Program-made: the position numbers and the translations under genes
In this document: in pieces, positions 33,641 through 44,630 of the stretch
Layout: each line of letters begins with the position of its first letter
How positions within the stretch are numbered: position 1 is the stretch's first letter
The notes under the pieces: model-generated
Told to the model about the DNA's origin: nothing
Seen by the model: only the letters and a program-made list of their open reading frames with translations
Databases searched by the model: none
Assembly (NCBI GenBank): GCA_028554755.1
Contig: JAPTOF010000015.1
Span: forward strand, 8,990,001 to 9,054,000
Source of the DNA: Cordia subcordata
Taxonomy: Eukaryota; Streptophyta; Magnoliopsida; Boraginales; Cordiaceae
Reading direction: 5' to 3'
Length of the DNA: 64,000 nucleotides

Positions 33641-34152
33641 AAGTGCAGGCACTACATAGTCAACTCCTACTCTATTATCCACTATCCTACCACTCCTGAG
33701 AGTGGTGTCGGTAAAGGAATAAGACTGGACACTAGGGTTCACTTCCAACTGAGAAGTTAACTTCCCATGGTCTCTAGTGCTCAATTGACTGGTCAACTAC
33801 CCTGACTGTGCCTTAATCCTAACCATGTGCTACATATTTTCTACTAATTCCTGTTGTTGGTTCTAAATGAACTGTATTATCTTCATCATGTCATTGCTAG
33901 GAGGCTAGCTACTAGAAGGAACAGGTAAAGCCTGAGGTTAAGGAGCATTAGTGAGACAAGGCTAATTAAGATAATAGAAACCTAGGGGATATTAAGGATA
34001 GGGTCGTTGCTGGGATAGAACTTAGGCATGTGAACTAGACTCATGTTGACCTTGTCTCCAAGAAAATTTTGGGTTGTCCTTCCAACCTGAATTATATGTG
34101 TTCTAGTATGGATTGTACCATAAGAATAACCTTGAGTAGCACACACTTGCTC

Positions 34153-35270
34153 CTACATAAATGTGGGAAACTGGGGTGTTAAAGGGCAAGCTACGGGCTC
34201 ATGAGAAGACTTGGAACCCAATACACACATCTCAACTACCGAAGGAGCGGAGGACGAATCTATGGAACTAGTCCTATGACCGTGAGATGAAAAAGACAAG
34301 GAAATGAATTGGTCTAACTTATTTGTTAAGACCTCTACCTTAGTGGGTAAATCTAAAGAAACTCTAACCTCACTAACAACTCTCCTAGAACCTTCCCGAC
34401 TAAACCTATCCATAGCAAAGTTTTGAAAAGAATTTTCTATCATCAACTCCATTTTCTTCCATGCCTCAGTCGGTCTCAAGGTATAGAAGCCACCACCGGA
34501 AGTGGCATTGACCATTATTCTAATTTTTTCATTTAAACCTCAAAAGAAGTACTAGAGTAAGTCATGGCTACCATACCTATGTTGTGGACACTGTCTAAGA
34601 AAGTCTTTAAACCTCTCCCAAGCCTCATGAAAAGATTCTAGATCATGTTGGGAGAAAGTCATAATGGTGGTTCTAAGGTCGGCCATCTTGGCCATGGGAT
34701 AGAATTTCTGAAAGAACTTAGATTGAAGCTTGGACCATGAAGTGATACAACCATGAGGTAAAGAATGAAACCAAGACTTAACCTTGTCTTTAAGAGATAA
34801 AGGAAACAATCTTAGACATATGACCTCTTCAGAGACATTGGGAACATAGAGGGTGGATCTCATCTTAACAAAATTAGTAATATGCTCTAAAAAACTCTTA
34901 TTGCTTCTCCTATAGAAGGAAGGAAGCATGGCCAATATATTAGGCTTAATCTCGAAGTCCCCCAAACCAGGAATTTGAATAGCCAAATTCAACTCAAGGC
35001 TTTGCGGGGGAAGAATTCCCTAAGAGTGGGCTCCTCATCTATGTCTGGATCCGGTTTAAAAGGCTCTTATCCAAAATGATCGTGGGCTTGATGCCCATGG
35101 TGATCATGAGGTAGAATGGGATTCATTGAGGGAATGAGAGGATTACAAAGATGATTGGGATTGGCCCTCTCCGAAAGAAGATCTCCTAAATTCCTAAAAT
35201 GTCTCGCAATCTCATCGAGTTTGGGATTAAGAAGAACTAGGGGATTTCCAAGTGATCTCCTACCAAGCAT
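34153..35270 (-). pseudogene. Athila F gag
   Basis: 35067-35270: N-terminus from the conserved ATG (MLGRRSLGNPL) and proline/His-rich stretch. 34552-34992: capsid region (LFPLSLKDKVKSWFHSLPHG, SKFFQKFYPMAKMADLRTTI, AWERFKDFLRQCPQHRYG). 34153-34515: C-terminus, where the zinc knuckle reads CVLGSKSSHEPVAC with its second Cys changed to Gly. Three frames, so no intact product. Confidence 0.84.
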
Positions 35271-35491
35271 GCACAAACTATCCTAAGTCCAGCCACTTCA
35301 ACCCTCGAAAACTTCAACAATCTTAAGACTACAGCAAATAAGCCATGATCCTAGAAAGTCTACTAAAAACAAAAGCAAAAAGAACAACTAATAGAGCGAA
35401 ACAAACTAGCGAGCTAAGTATGGAAAATAGACTCAAAGCTAAAAAGGAAACGAAAACAAAGATAGATAAGCAAGTACCAAAGTAAAATAAT

Positions 35492-35496
35492 ATAAA
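35492..35496. repeat. Target site duplication of Athila D, left (ATAAA)
   Basis: ATAAA immediately before the TG of the LTR; identical to 48918-48922 at the far end. Five bases is the usual Ty3/gypsy duplication length. Joining the flanks restores the Athila leader as seen intact elsewhere. Confidence 0.85.
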
Positions 35497-37323
35497 TGTT
35501 GCGTCAAACTCTAAAGACCCGCAAGCGCATGGATCGGTGTAGCAAAGTGTATACAAGTACGAGGTCGATTCCACAGGGAGGCTATGTTGGGAGATAGATT
35601 TTTCATATGTGTTCTAGAGTGTGCCTAAGAAGAAACCTAAACAGTCTATTTTTGGTATTTTGGATTTTTGATGGTTGGGAGCTCTAACTAAAGAAAATTA
35701 AATTAAACTATGGGAAGGGAAAGTGGGAAACAAGTTAATCTAGAAGGACTAACAAATGGAAAGGTGTTAATGTAACTTCAACTCATGAATAGGTGATTCT
35801 ATACTCAAATGCTATAGGATTAAAGAATGATGGCTTGCTTTCATAATTGCTATTGACTAGGTTGCTAAATTAGTGTCTTAATTTCCCCCTAGGACTCAGT
35901 ATGGGTCCATCCCTAGGCGGCGCCTCCTAGAGCTATGGCATGGTCCTTACAACCTAGGGCCTTAAGAGTGACCAATTGGCTTCCAAGGTGACTTAGAATG
36001 AACCTGCCCTAGTACCTAAATCATTGGCTGGATTTAAAGCGAAGACCTAGTGCCACTAAGGTCAACTAAACATATCCTGAAACCTATTGGCTAGATTTAA
36101 AGCCAAAGGAGACTCGGCCTAGGCTAGCCCTAAATTGCTTACCTTCATTCTAAGGTCACTACAGCGAGATTTGACTTGATAGCACATTCATACATGTTCT
36201 TGGCCAAGGTGTTTGTGAATAAAAGAATCTATTCAACTACCAAACATCGTCATACTCGGATTACACCATTAGAAGCAATTAACAACCAACATGTATTCGT
36301 TATTGAAGTCATATTCACTACTAGGCATGCAAATATACATATAAACATCAATATAAGCATTACCCGCTTCATAGCATCCACATATAAACACATAGACATG
36401 ATTATAGCATGGATTAGATGTATTTAGTAATAAATAGACTTCAATTTATGCACATGCTACTCATTTAGGCATTTAATCAAACACTTAAACATGAATGAGA
36501 AAATAACCATTTGAACAAGAAAATCAAACATGAATATATTTAGCCATTTAATCCCATATCAAAAGAGTATATAGCTAAACCATTACATAAGCTAAATCAC
36601 CCTACACAAGTATACTCAATCATAATAAGAGATAGAATGAAAGAGAGTTTATGAAGCTTCCTTTTTATCCTAGCTAATCTTGTGCAAAGCTCTTGAGCAA
36701 ACTTGAATCCAAATGTTTGAAACCCTCTAAATCTTCTTGTTTCAAGGTGATAAAATCTGTGAGAGAGTCTGTGTGATATGGGTGAAGACTAGGGTTAAAT
36801 GTATGTGTAAGTGTGTGTGATTGGTGTGTAAAGATCCTCTCCAGAATTATCAAAAAGATCTCTCTCTTTTAGTCTGAAAATCGGGTTTTATATCGACTTT
36901 TCATAAACTGCCGGTCGACCTAGCCGGTTGATCGGTCGACTGGCTACTCCTCTTAGCTCGACTGGCTTTTTGGTGGTGCTCTCTAGACTAGCCGGTCGAC
37001 CTAGCTGGTCGACCAGCTCCTTCTCTTTGGTTGTCCGGCTAACTTCCTTCCTCCATTCTTTGTCTTTCTGGCCTCTGATTTTATCGTTTTGACCCGTACA
37101 TCTCCCATCTTCATCACCTATCATTGTTCAATCTCGATCTTAACCCAAAGTTCACCTAAATCATTGAAAACAAGCAATTAGTGCAGCAATTTGTCTCTTA
37201 AACTCAATATGTACATTTGTTTACGCATAAGTCTAACTACACAAATGCATCTTTTAGAGCACTGAATACCTCTTAAATATAAGCAAATAACAATGCAAAC
37301 ACATACAAAAACACAACACATCA
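35497..37323 (-). repeat. Athila D 3' LTR (1827 bp)
   Basis: Plus-strand ends TGTTGCGTC...ACACATCA. It carries a TATA box (minus TATAAAA, 36886-36893), CCGGTCGACC at 36911-36920 with further GTCGACs to 37016, paired TTGGCT..AGCCAA hairpins near 36025 and 36089, and the 83-codon antisense ORF (36176-36427). About 30 bp next to the terminus is shorter than in the 5' LTR. Confidence 0.88.
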
Positions 37324-37340
37324 ACACCCCCAAACTTTCT
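37324..37340 (-). promoter_or_regulatory. Polypurine tract of Athila D
   Basis: On the minus strand AGAAAGTTTGGGGGTGT abuts the 3' LTR, the position where plus-strand DNA synthesis is primed. The adjacent CTTGGGGACAAGCAAAG is a motif I recognise from plant Athila/Tat elements. Confidence 0.72.
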
Positions 37341-38672
37341 CTTTGCTTGTCCCCAAGCAAGTCCAATCTTAAGTTTATTTCTAAAGCCACCTAAGGGATT
37401 GACTCTCTATCAAAGTTAGTCTAAAAAGCATGAAGGGGGCATTCCTATTGTGGAAAGATCCCTAAGCCTCTTTGAATCTTCCCTCCACTCATAAGGGGTC
37501 TCGTTCCTTGTGGGAATTTCCCAAGTAGCCAAGCCACCTCAAGCCTAGGATTCTAACTTACACACACGAGATATTGATATTTCGTGCTCCCTCAACTAAC
37601 ATAGCCTCCCCAATATGCACCAAGCCTTAAAGACAAGAAGAAAGAAAATATACAAACACAATGGCTTAAAAGAAGCATTATTTACATATTTACATAGAGG
37701 ATAACTTATGCTAAGTTGACATTGTGTCATGTATGTGCTTATTCACAAAATGTTTTGGTGCCTTTGGCTTTTTCTCTTTTTCATCATTTTTTTTATATTT
37801 ATATTTTTGCACCTTTATGCCTTTTTCAATTTTTTTTTTGAATTTTTTGTGATTTGTATTGTATTCATCCAAATAGAAAAGAAAAAAGAAAGGCTTTAGC
37901 ACATCAAAAAGAACCAATCAAGGAAGGGCACTCATATCAACAACCCTTTTCAACACCCTTTCCTACCAAGCTATGGGCGGCTACGTGAGTCATTCTTAAA
38001 GGTCCTCACTCCCCATAACTTTGAAGGGCATCTCCTCCAAGACTTAATTTTCAAACCATTCTATTCATTTTTCCAAAATGCATCTCATATTCACTAATCA
38101 ACATAGTCAATCACAATGGTCAATCAAAGAAATAAATGACTCTACATGCATCAAAATTGACAAATTTTCACCATTTTTAAGCACATAATGCAATCTACCC
38201 TAAGCAAGATATAAAACAACATAACCAAACTCCCGCACCCCCAAACCTAAACTTTGCTTGTCCTCAAGCAAATAGATCAAAACACACAAATAAGGGTGGT
38301 GGAAAAAGGGTAAAACGTGGGGAATAAGTGGAGAAACGATAGATACAACCTTGCATCTTCTTCAAAGCTCTCCATGCCAATGATAAATCACCATACTACT
38401 AATCTTGTGACTTACAATTCACAAACACTCACAAAGAGAACAAGATTAGTAATATTGCCTATGCATGCTTGCATTGCCATATGCAATAATAAGCAATGGT
38501 GTATATTATAGGACAAAGGATCGGGATTCAACACTTTGACGTGGGTGAAAGAAAAAGAAAGAAAATAAGAAGGAAAGAAAGTGAAATAAATGCAAAATTA
38601 CAAAATGAACCTAGGTTGCCTCCTAGTAGCGCTAACCATCATTTCATTAGCCGGGCAAACATGAACTCATCT
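37341..38672 (-). other. Athila D 3' internal region, no env ORF
   Basis: About 1.3 kb without a credible gene. It contains T-rich runs (37775-37855) and a second polypurine-like motif near 38228-38265 (complement of CACCCCCAAACCTAAACTTT with CTTGTCCTCAAGC). Some Athila elements carry an env-like ORF here; none is present. Confidence 0.65.
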
Positions 38673-39860
38673 TCAACTTCCATAGATGGGATCCCGAAGC
38701 ATTAAAACCTCTACATGAGCCATGCTCAAATCATATGCGTGCTTCAGGCGTTGCCCGTTCACTGTTAACTCTCGGCCATCCTTCAAGTCTTTAATCTTGA
38801 CTGCTCCGGAAGGATAGGCAACCATCACCTCATATAGACCATCCCATCTTGTCTTGAGCTTTCCTGGAAAGAGTTTCAATCGTGAGTTAAACAACCAAAC
38901 TTTATCGGAGGGAGAGAATGATTTCTTAATAATGTGTTTATCATGAATTCTCTTCATCCTATCCTTATAAAGTTTAGCGTTCTCATATGCCTCGAATCTA
39001 AGCTTTTCCAATTCCGCTAGGTCTAACTTTCTTTTCTCACCCGCTCTTACCAAGTCAAAATTTAAGGCTTTGATTGCCCAATAAGCTTTATGCTCTAGTT
39101 CTACCGGCAAGTGACAAGCTTTCCCACAAACCAATCTATACGAAGACATATCAATAGGAGTCTTAAAGGCAGTATAGTAGGCCGACAAAGCATCATTTAG
39201 CCTAATAGACCAATCTCTCCTATCGGGCATAACCGTTTTCTCTAAAATGTGCTTGATCTCCCTATTGGACACATCTACTTATCCACTAATTTGTGGGTGA
39301 TAAGGAGTGGTGACCTTATGGGTGACCGAATATCTTCTCAACAAGGCCTCTAAAGTCCTATGGCGAAAATGCAAACCCCCATCACTAATCAAGACCCTAG
39401 GGACTCCAAATCTAGAGAAAATGTTCTCCTTAATAAACTTAACCACTACCTTATGGTCATTAGTACGTGTGGGAATAGCCTCAACCCATTTGGACACATA
39501 ATCGACAGCCACTAAAATGTATTGGTACCCAAAGGAAAGTGGAAATGGACCCATGAAATCTATATCCCAAACATCAAACAACTCACATTGAAGAATAGGG
39601 GATAAAGGCATCATGTTTCTCCTAGAGATGGACCCAAATTGTTGACATCTAAAACACTTTTTACAATACTCTTAGGCATCCCTAAAGAAAGTGGGCCAAA
39701 ACAGTCCACATTGTAAGACCTTCGCGGTGGTCTTCTTCCCACTAAAATGACCCCCACACTCCTCATCATGACACATGCTCAAAATGCTCTCAAACTCGTC
39801 ATCGGGCACACCGACGAATCATTTGATCCACACAAACTTTAAAAAAGATAGGGGTCCTCC
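38673..39860 (-). pseudogene. Athila D integrase
   Basis: 39279-39614: first catalytic Asp in [20 protein letters not shown], then [16 protein letters not shown], and the second Asp in [16 protein letters not shown] stop after HPQISG interrupts before [12 protein letters not shown] with the Glu (38673-39272). The C-terminal part includes [20 protein letters not shown] and [20 protein letters not shown]. About 39620-39840 carries the zinc region in another frame. All three catalytic positions are kept, but the stop near 39276 and frameshifts disable it. Confidence 0.88.
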
Positions 39861-40968
39861 CAAAAGAAATGCCTAACTTGCACTAGGAACCTATCTTTTT
39901 CTCTCTTCCCCCAATAGGAAGGAAAACGCCCAGTGGGAAGATAATTGACAATATGAGCAAACCATGATATGTGATGAGAGACAGCAAACAATTGCTCATC
40001 AGGAAATGAATCATGAAAAGAGGATAGATCACTAAAAGACTCGTTAACAAGACAGGAAAGATGATCAGCAACTAAATTTTCTCTACCCTTCTGATCCCAG
40101 ATTTCTATGTCAAACTCTTGAAAGAGGAGTAACCACCTAATCAAGGATTCTTTCTTAGACTACAAATACTTCAATGCCGCATGATTGGTGTAGACAATCA
40201 CTTTGGACCCTAAGATGTATGACCTAAACTTGTCAAAAGAGAAGACTATTGCTAGAAGCTCTTTTTCTGCGGTGGTATAGTTCTTTTGGGCTTCATCAAG
40301 AATCTTGCTAGCATAGTACACAACATGGGGAAACTTATCCTTCCTTTGACCTAAAACAGCTCCTATCGTATAATCGGATACATCATACATAACCTCAAAT
40401 GGGAGAGTATAGTCAGGTGGTTGGATAATTGAGGATGTAGACAATAAGCATTTAAGCCTATTGAAAGCCCTAACACACTCATCATCAAAGTCAAAAGGGA
40501 CATCTTATGCTAAAAGTCTAGATAAGGGGCGTGCAATATGGCTAAAATCCTTAATGAAACTACGATAGAATCCTGCATGCCCTAGAAAAGATCAAACATC
40601 CTTGACATACTTAGGAACAGGCAACTTCTCAATTAATTCAACCTTTGCTCGGTCAACTTGAATACCACCAAATGAAACTATGTGACCCAATACTATCCCT
40701 CTTTTCACCATAAAGTGGGATTTCTCTGAACTCAACACTAGATTCTTCTCCACATATCGGTCTAAGACTAAAGAGAGGTGACTCAAGCACTCATCAAAAC
40801 TATCACCAAAGATTGAGAAATCGTCCACGAATATCTCTAAATGCCTCTCAATCATGTCACTATAAATGGCCATCATACACCTCTGAAAAGTCACTGGGGC
40901 ATTACAAAGACCGAAAGGCATTCTCATATAGGCAAAAGTGTCATAGGGACAAGTAAAGGTGGTCTTCT
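39839..40968 (-). pseudogene. Athila D reverse transcriptase palm and RNase H
   Basis: 40592-40927: RMPFGLCNAPVTFQRCMMAI and the catalytic FVDDFSIFGDSFDECLSHLS, then KSHFMVKRGIVLGHIVSFGG. 40160-40444: RNase H with PFEVMYDVSDYTIGAVLGQR and TTAEKELLAIVFSFDKFRSY. 39839-40144: RNase H C-terminus and [24 protein letters not shown] near 40968 follows FPED and separates it from the RT fingers; a deletion lies near 40480-40500. Confidence 0.88.
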
Positions 40969-40969
40969 C

Positions 40970-42151
40970 CTAGTCCTCGGGAAACACGGGGAACTGATTA
41001 TAACCTGAATAGCCACCTAGAAAACAATAGTAGTTATACCTAGCTACTCTATCTAAGATTTGGTCTAAAAAAGGCAACGGGAAATGATCTTTCCTAGTTT
41101 TGGATTTGAGCTTCCTATAATCAATACAAACTCTCCATCTCGTGGGAGTGCGTGTAGGGATAAGCTCTTCTTTCTCATTCTCAATAACCGTAATCCTGGA
41201 CTTCTTAGGGACAATTTGAACTGGGCTAACCCCCTCACTATCAGAGATCGAATAAATGATGCCTACATCTAAAAGCCTAATGATCTCTTTCTTAACTACT
41301 TCGCTCATGTGTGGGTTTAGCCTCCGTTGCATCTTCCTAGAAGGAATGGCTCTATCCTCAAGGTGAATACGATGCATGCAAACCGAAAGGTCTATACTTC
41401 TTAAATCATCAATTTTCCACCCTATAGCCTTCCTATGTTTTCTAAGAACCTCTAAGAGACGCTCCTCAAGCTCACTAGAAAGATTGAAAGCTATAATGAC
41501 TAGAAGGGTCTCACTAGGGCCTAGGAATGCATACTTCAAATGATCGGGAAGGGATTTAAGCTCTAAAGAAGGGCTTGGCTCAACCAAGGGGGACTTAACC
41601 TTAACATCATCAATGGGGACGTCACTAGAATCAAGACTAGAAGGATTAACCTCAAGTGACTTATCAATCAAAGGGCTCTCAATCAAGGAAGTAGAAGCTA
41701 CACATTTTCGCTCTAAAGTCTCCAAATCAAAGGTAGACATCAATTCCTCAAATTTCCTCAATTCTTCTCCATCAATCATAGTCCTCTCTACAAGGTCCTC
41801 GACACATAAATCAATCACATCCACCCTAAAGCCCTCTTCTCCATAATCTCCTCCTCCTATACTAGCTCTATTCACCGCCTCGACAACCTTCATGGTGGAC
41901 CTCAAATTCCCAAATTTCATCTTTAATAACCCTGACCTACAATGGATAATAGCATCTGCGATGGTAAGGAATGGACGACCTAGAAGAATGGGTGTAGAAT
42001 GTCTAGAGTCATGTCCAGAATCCATGTCTAACACTATGAAGTCAACAGGGTACACAAACTCACCTACTTGGACCATAACGTCCTCCATCACACCCCTAGG
42101 TCTACGCTCAGAACTATTAGCTAGCTGAAGAGTAACATGCATAGGGGACAA
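40970..42151 (-). pseudogene. Athila D protease C-terminus, linker and RT fingers (393-codon ORF)
   Basis: This is the longest open frame in any Athila copy here. It starts inside the protease (VTLQLANSSERRPRG), passes through the linker (DVPIDDVKVKSPLVEPSPSL) and enters RT with EVVKKEIIRLLDVGIIYSIS, VCIDYRKLKSKTRKDHFPLP and FLDQILDRVARYNYYCFLGG. The first catalytic Asp region reads LGGYSGYNQ rather than LDGYSGYNQ, so the Asp is lost. It ends at a TAG where Gln is expected. Confidence 0.87.
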
Positions 42152-42897
42152 CTCACCTAGACCTAGCTACTGATAGACGGCGTAAGGAATGAGATTCACA
42201 CTAGATCCTAAATCTAACAAGGCGTGATCAATCTGGGTCTCATGGATCCTACAAGGAATGGTAAAGGCTCTGAGGTCACTCATCTTAGGCGGGAGGCCCG
42301 AAGTACAAATACTACTCACCTTCTCTGTAAGCCTGACCTTCTTAGGAATGTTTGATGACCTATATTTCCTTGTACAAAGATCCTTAAAGAACTTAGAATA
42401 GGAGGGGATCGCATCTATCAAAGGAAGATTGACCTTAAGGTCCTTAAGATGCTCTAAAACCTTGAAGAACCTAGATTCCTCACTAGGTATAAGCCTCTCT
42501 AAGGCGGATGGAAAGGGAACTCTAGGCTCAACACCTCTAGACACATGGGAATCATCAATGGGCTCCTTTCCTTCCCGCCATGGTCTCTAATGGGCTCATC
42601 TCTCTTAACAGGACCCTATCTAGAATTTCCCTCAATAGGGTTACTATGTGGTGCTCTAGACTCAGAAGGACCACTAGCTGCAGGCACTACAAAGTCAACT
42701 CCTACCCTATTATCCACTACCCTATCACTCATAAGAGTGGTGACGACCTTAGCCTGGGCCTGAGGGGGAAAAGTGGCATCGGTGGAGGAACAGGACTGGA
42801 CTCTAGGGTTCACCTCCGGTTGAGAAGGTAATTTCCAGTGGTCTCTAACGCTCAACTGACTAGCAATTTGTCCTAACTGTGCCTCAAACCTCGCCAT
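42152..42897 (-). pseudogene. Athila D protease N-terminus and gag-pro spacer
   Basis: 42167-42544 encodes FFKVLEHLKDLKVNLPLIDA, KVRLTEKVSSICTSGLPPKM and the active site ALLDLGSSVNLIPYAVYQ, ending at a TAG in place of Gln. 42616-42897 encodes the spacer (ARFEAQLGQIASQLSVRDHW) that links to gag. Confidence 0.84.
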
Positions 42898-43128
42898 TTG
42901 CTACCTATTTTCTACCAATTCCTGTTGTTGGTTCTAGATGAACTGCATTAACTTCATCACATCATTACTAGGAGTCTGGCTACTAGAAGGAGCAGGTAAA
43001 GCCTGAGGTTAAGGAGTACTAGTGAGTCGGGGTTGATTAACACGATAGAAACCTAGGGCATATTAAGGACGGGGTCATTGCTAAGGTAGAACCTGAAGAT
43101 GTGAACTAGACTCATGCTGGCCTAGTCT

Positions 43129-44350
43129 TCAAGAAAATTTTGGGTTGCCCTTCCAACTCGAATTGTATGTATTCGAGTACGGGTTGTACTCACGAGAATA
43201 ACCATGAGTAGCGTATACTTGCTTTTTCATAAATTTAGGAAATCGAGATGCCAAAAGGGCAAGCTTTGTTCTCATGAGATAACTCGGAACACAATGCACA
43301 AACCTTAACAACTAAAGGGGCAGAGGAAGAACCTATAGAACTAGTCCTATGACCTTGGGATAAAAGAGACAAAGAAATGAATTGATCTAGCTTATTTGTC
43401 AAAGCCTCAACCTTAACGGGTAAATTTAAAGAAACTCCAACCTCACTAACACTTCTCTTGTTACCTCCCCGACTAAACCTTTCCATGGCAAAATTTTGAA
43501 AAGAATTTTTAGCCATCATTTCTATTTTCTCCCATGCCTCAGTCAGTTGCAAGAGATAGAAGCCACCACCAAAAGCGGCATTGACCATCATTCTATTTTG
43601 TTCATTTAAACCTCGAACAAAGTATTGCATTAGGTCATGATAATCGTACCCATGGTGTAGACATTGTCTAAGAAGATCCTTGAACCTCTCCCAAGCCTCA
43701 TGAAAGGATTCTAGGTCATGTTGGGAGAAAGTCATAATGGCGGTCCTCAGGTCGACCGTCTTGGCCATGGGATAAAATTTTTAAAAGAATTTAGATTGAA
43801 GCTCGGCCCATGTAGTAATGCAACCATTAGGTAAGGAATGCAACCAAGCCCTAGCCTTGTCCTTAAGAGAGAAAGGAAACAATCTTAGACGTATAACCTC
43901 TTGGGAGACATTGGGCACAAGGAGATTGGAACTCATCTCAACAAAATCAGTGATATGATCTAGAGGACTCTCATTGCTTCTCCCGTAGAAGGAAGGAAGC
44001 ATGGCCAACATATTAGGCTTAATCTCAAAGTTTGTCTCCCTCAAACTCGGAATTTGAATAGCCAAATTAGGCTCAAAGGCTTCGGGGAGAAAGAATTGCC
44101 TAAAAGTGGGTTCCTCATCTATAGGTGGGTTCGGTCTACAGGGTTCTCGTCTAAAATGATCTTGGGCTTGATGCCCATGATAATCATGAGGTGGAATAGG
44201 ATTCATTAGAGGAATGGGAAAATTAGGAGAATGATTGGGATCAGCCATCTCCTCAAGAAGATCTCCTAAATTCCTAAAATGTCTTGCAATTCTATCGGGT
44301 TCGGGATTAAGAGGAACTAGAGGATTTCTAAGGGATCTCCTACCAAGCAT
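43129..44350 (-). pseudogene. Athila D gag, nearly complete
   Basis: 43781-44350: N-terminus from the conserved ATG, proline-rich region, PTFRQFFLPEAFEPNLAIQI, and the start of the capsid domain (LRLFPFSLKDKARAWLHSLP). 43235-43768: EAWERFKDLLRQCLHHGYDY and zinc knuckle CALCSELSHENKAC. Only one stop (near 43775, in QKFYPMAKT) interrupts before 43235, making this the best preserved Gag in the window. Confidence 0.87.
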
Positions 44351-44624
44351 GCACAACCTATCCTAACTCCGGCCACTTCAACCCCCAAAAACTTCAATAT
44401 TCCTAAAACTACAGCAAATAAACCATAATCCTAGAAAGTCTACTAAAAACAAAAACAAAGGCTGAAATAGATAAACAAGAACTAAAGTAAGATAATATGA
44501 ACAATAAACAAGATGAACAAAAACTAAACAAACTATAAAGGAGAAGCAAGAAAATAAGAAAAGCAACTACCAAAACACACAAACAAAGAATGCAAACCAC
44601 CATACCTCCCCGGCAATGGCGCCA
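44351..44624 (-). other. Leader and tRNA-Asp PBS of the inner Athila LTR
   Basis: A-rich leader followed by the PBS at 44608-44624 (one mismatch to the tRNA-Asp 3' end). It belongs to the LTR at 44631-46585. Confidence 0.78.
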
Positions 44625-44630
44625 AGAACT

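Noticed and set aside
37711..37917. Lys-rich 68-codon minus ORF between Athila pol and LTR as an env-like gene
   Set aside because: Low-complexity translation of a T-rich tract; no signal peptide, not conserved in the corresponding region of element F.
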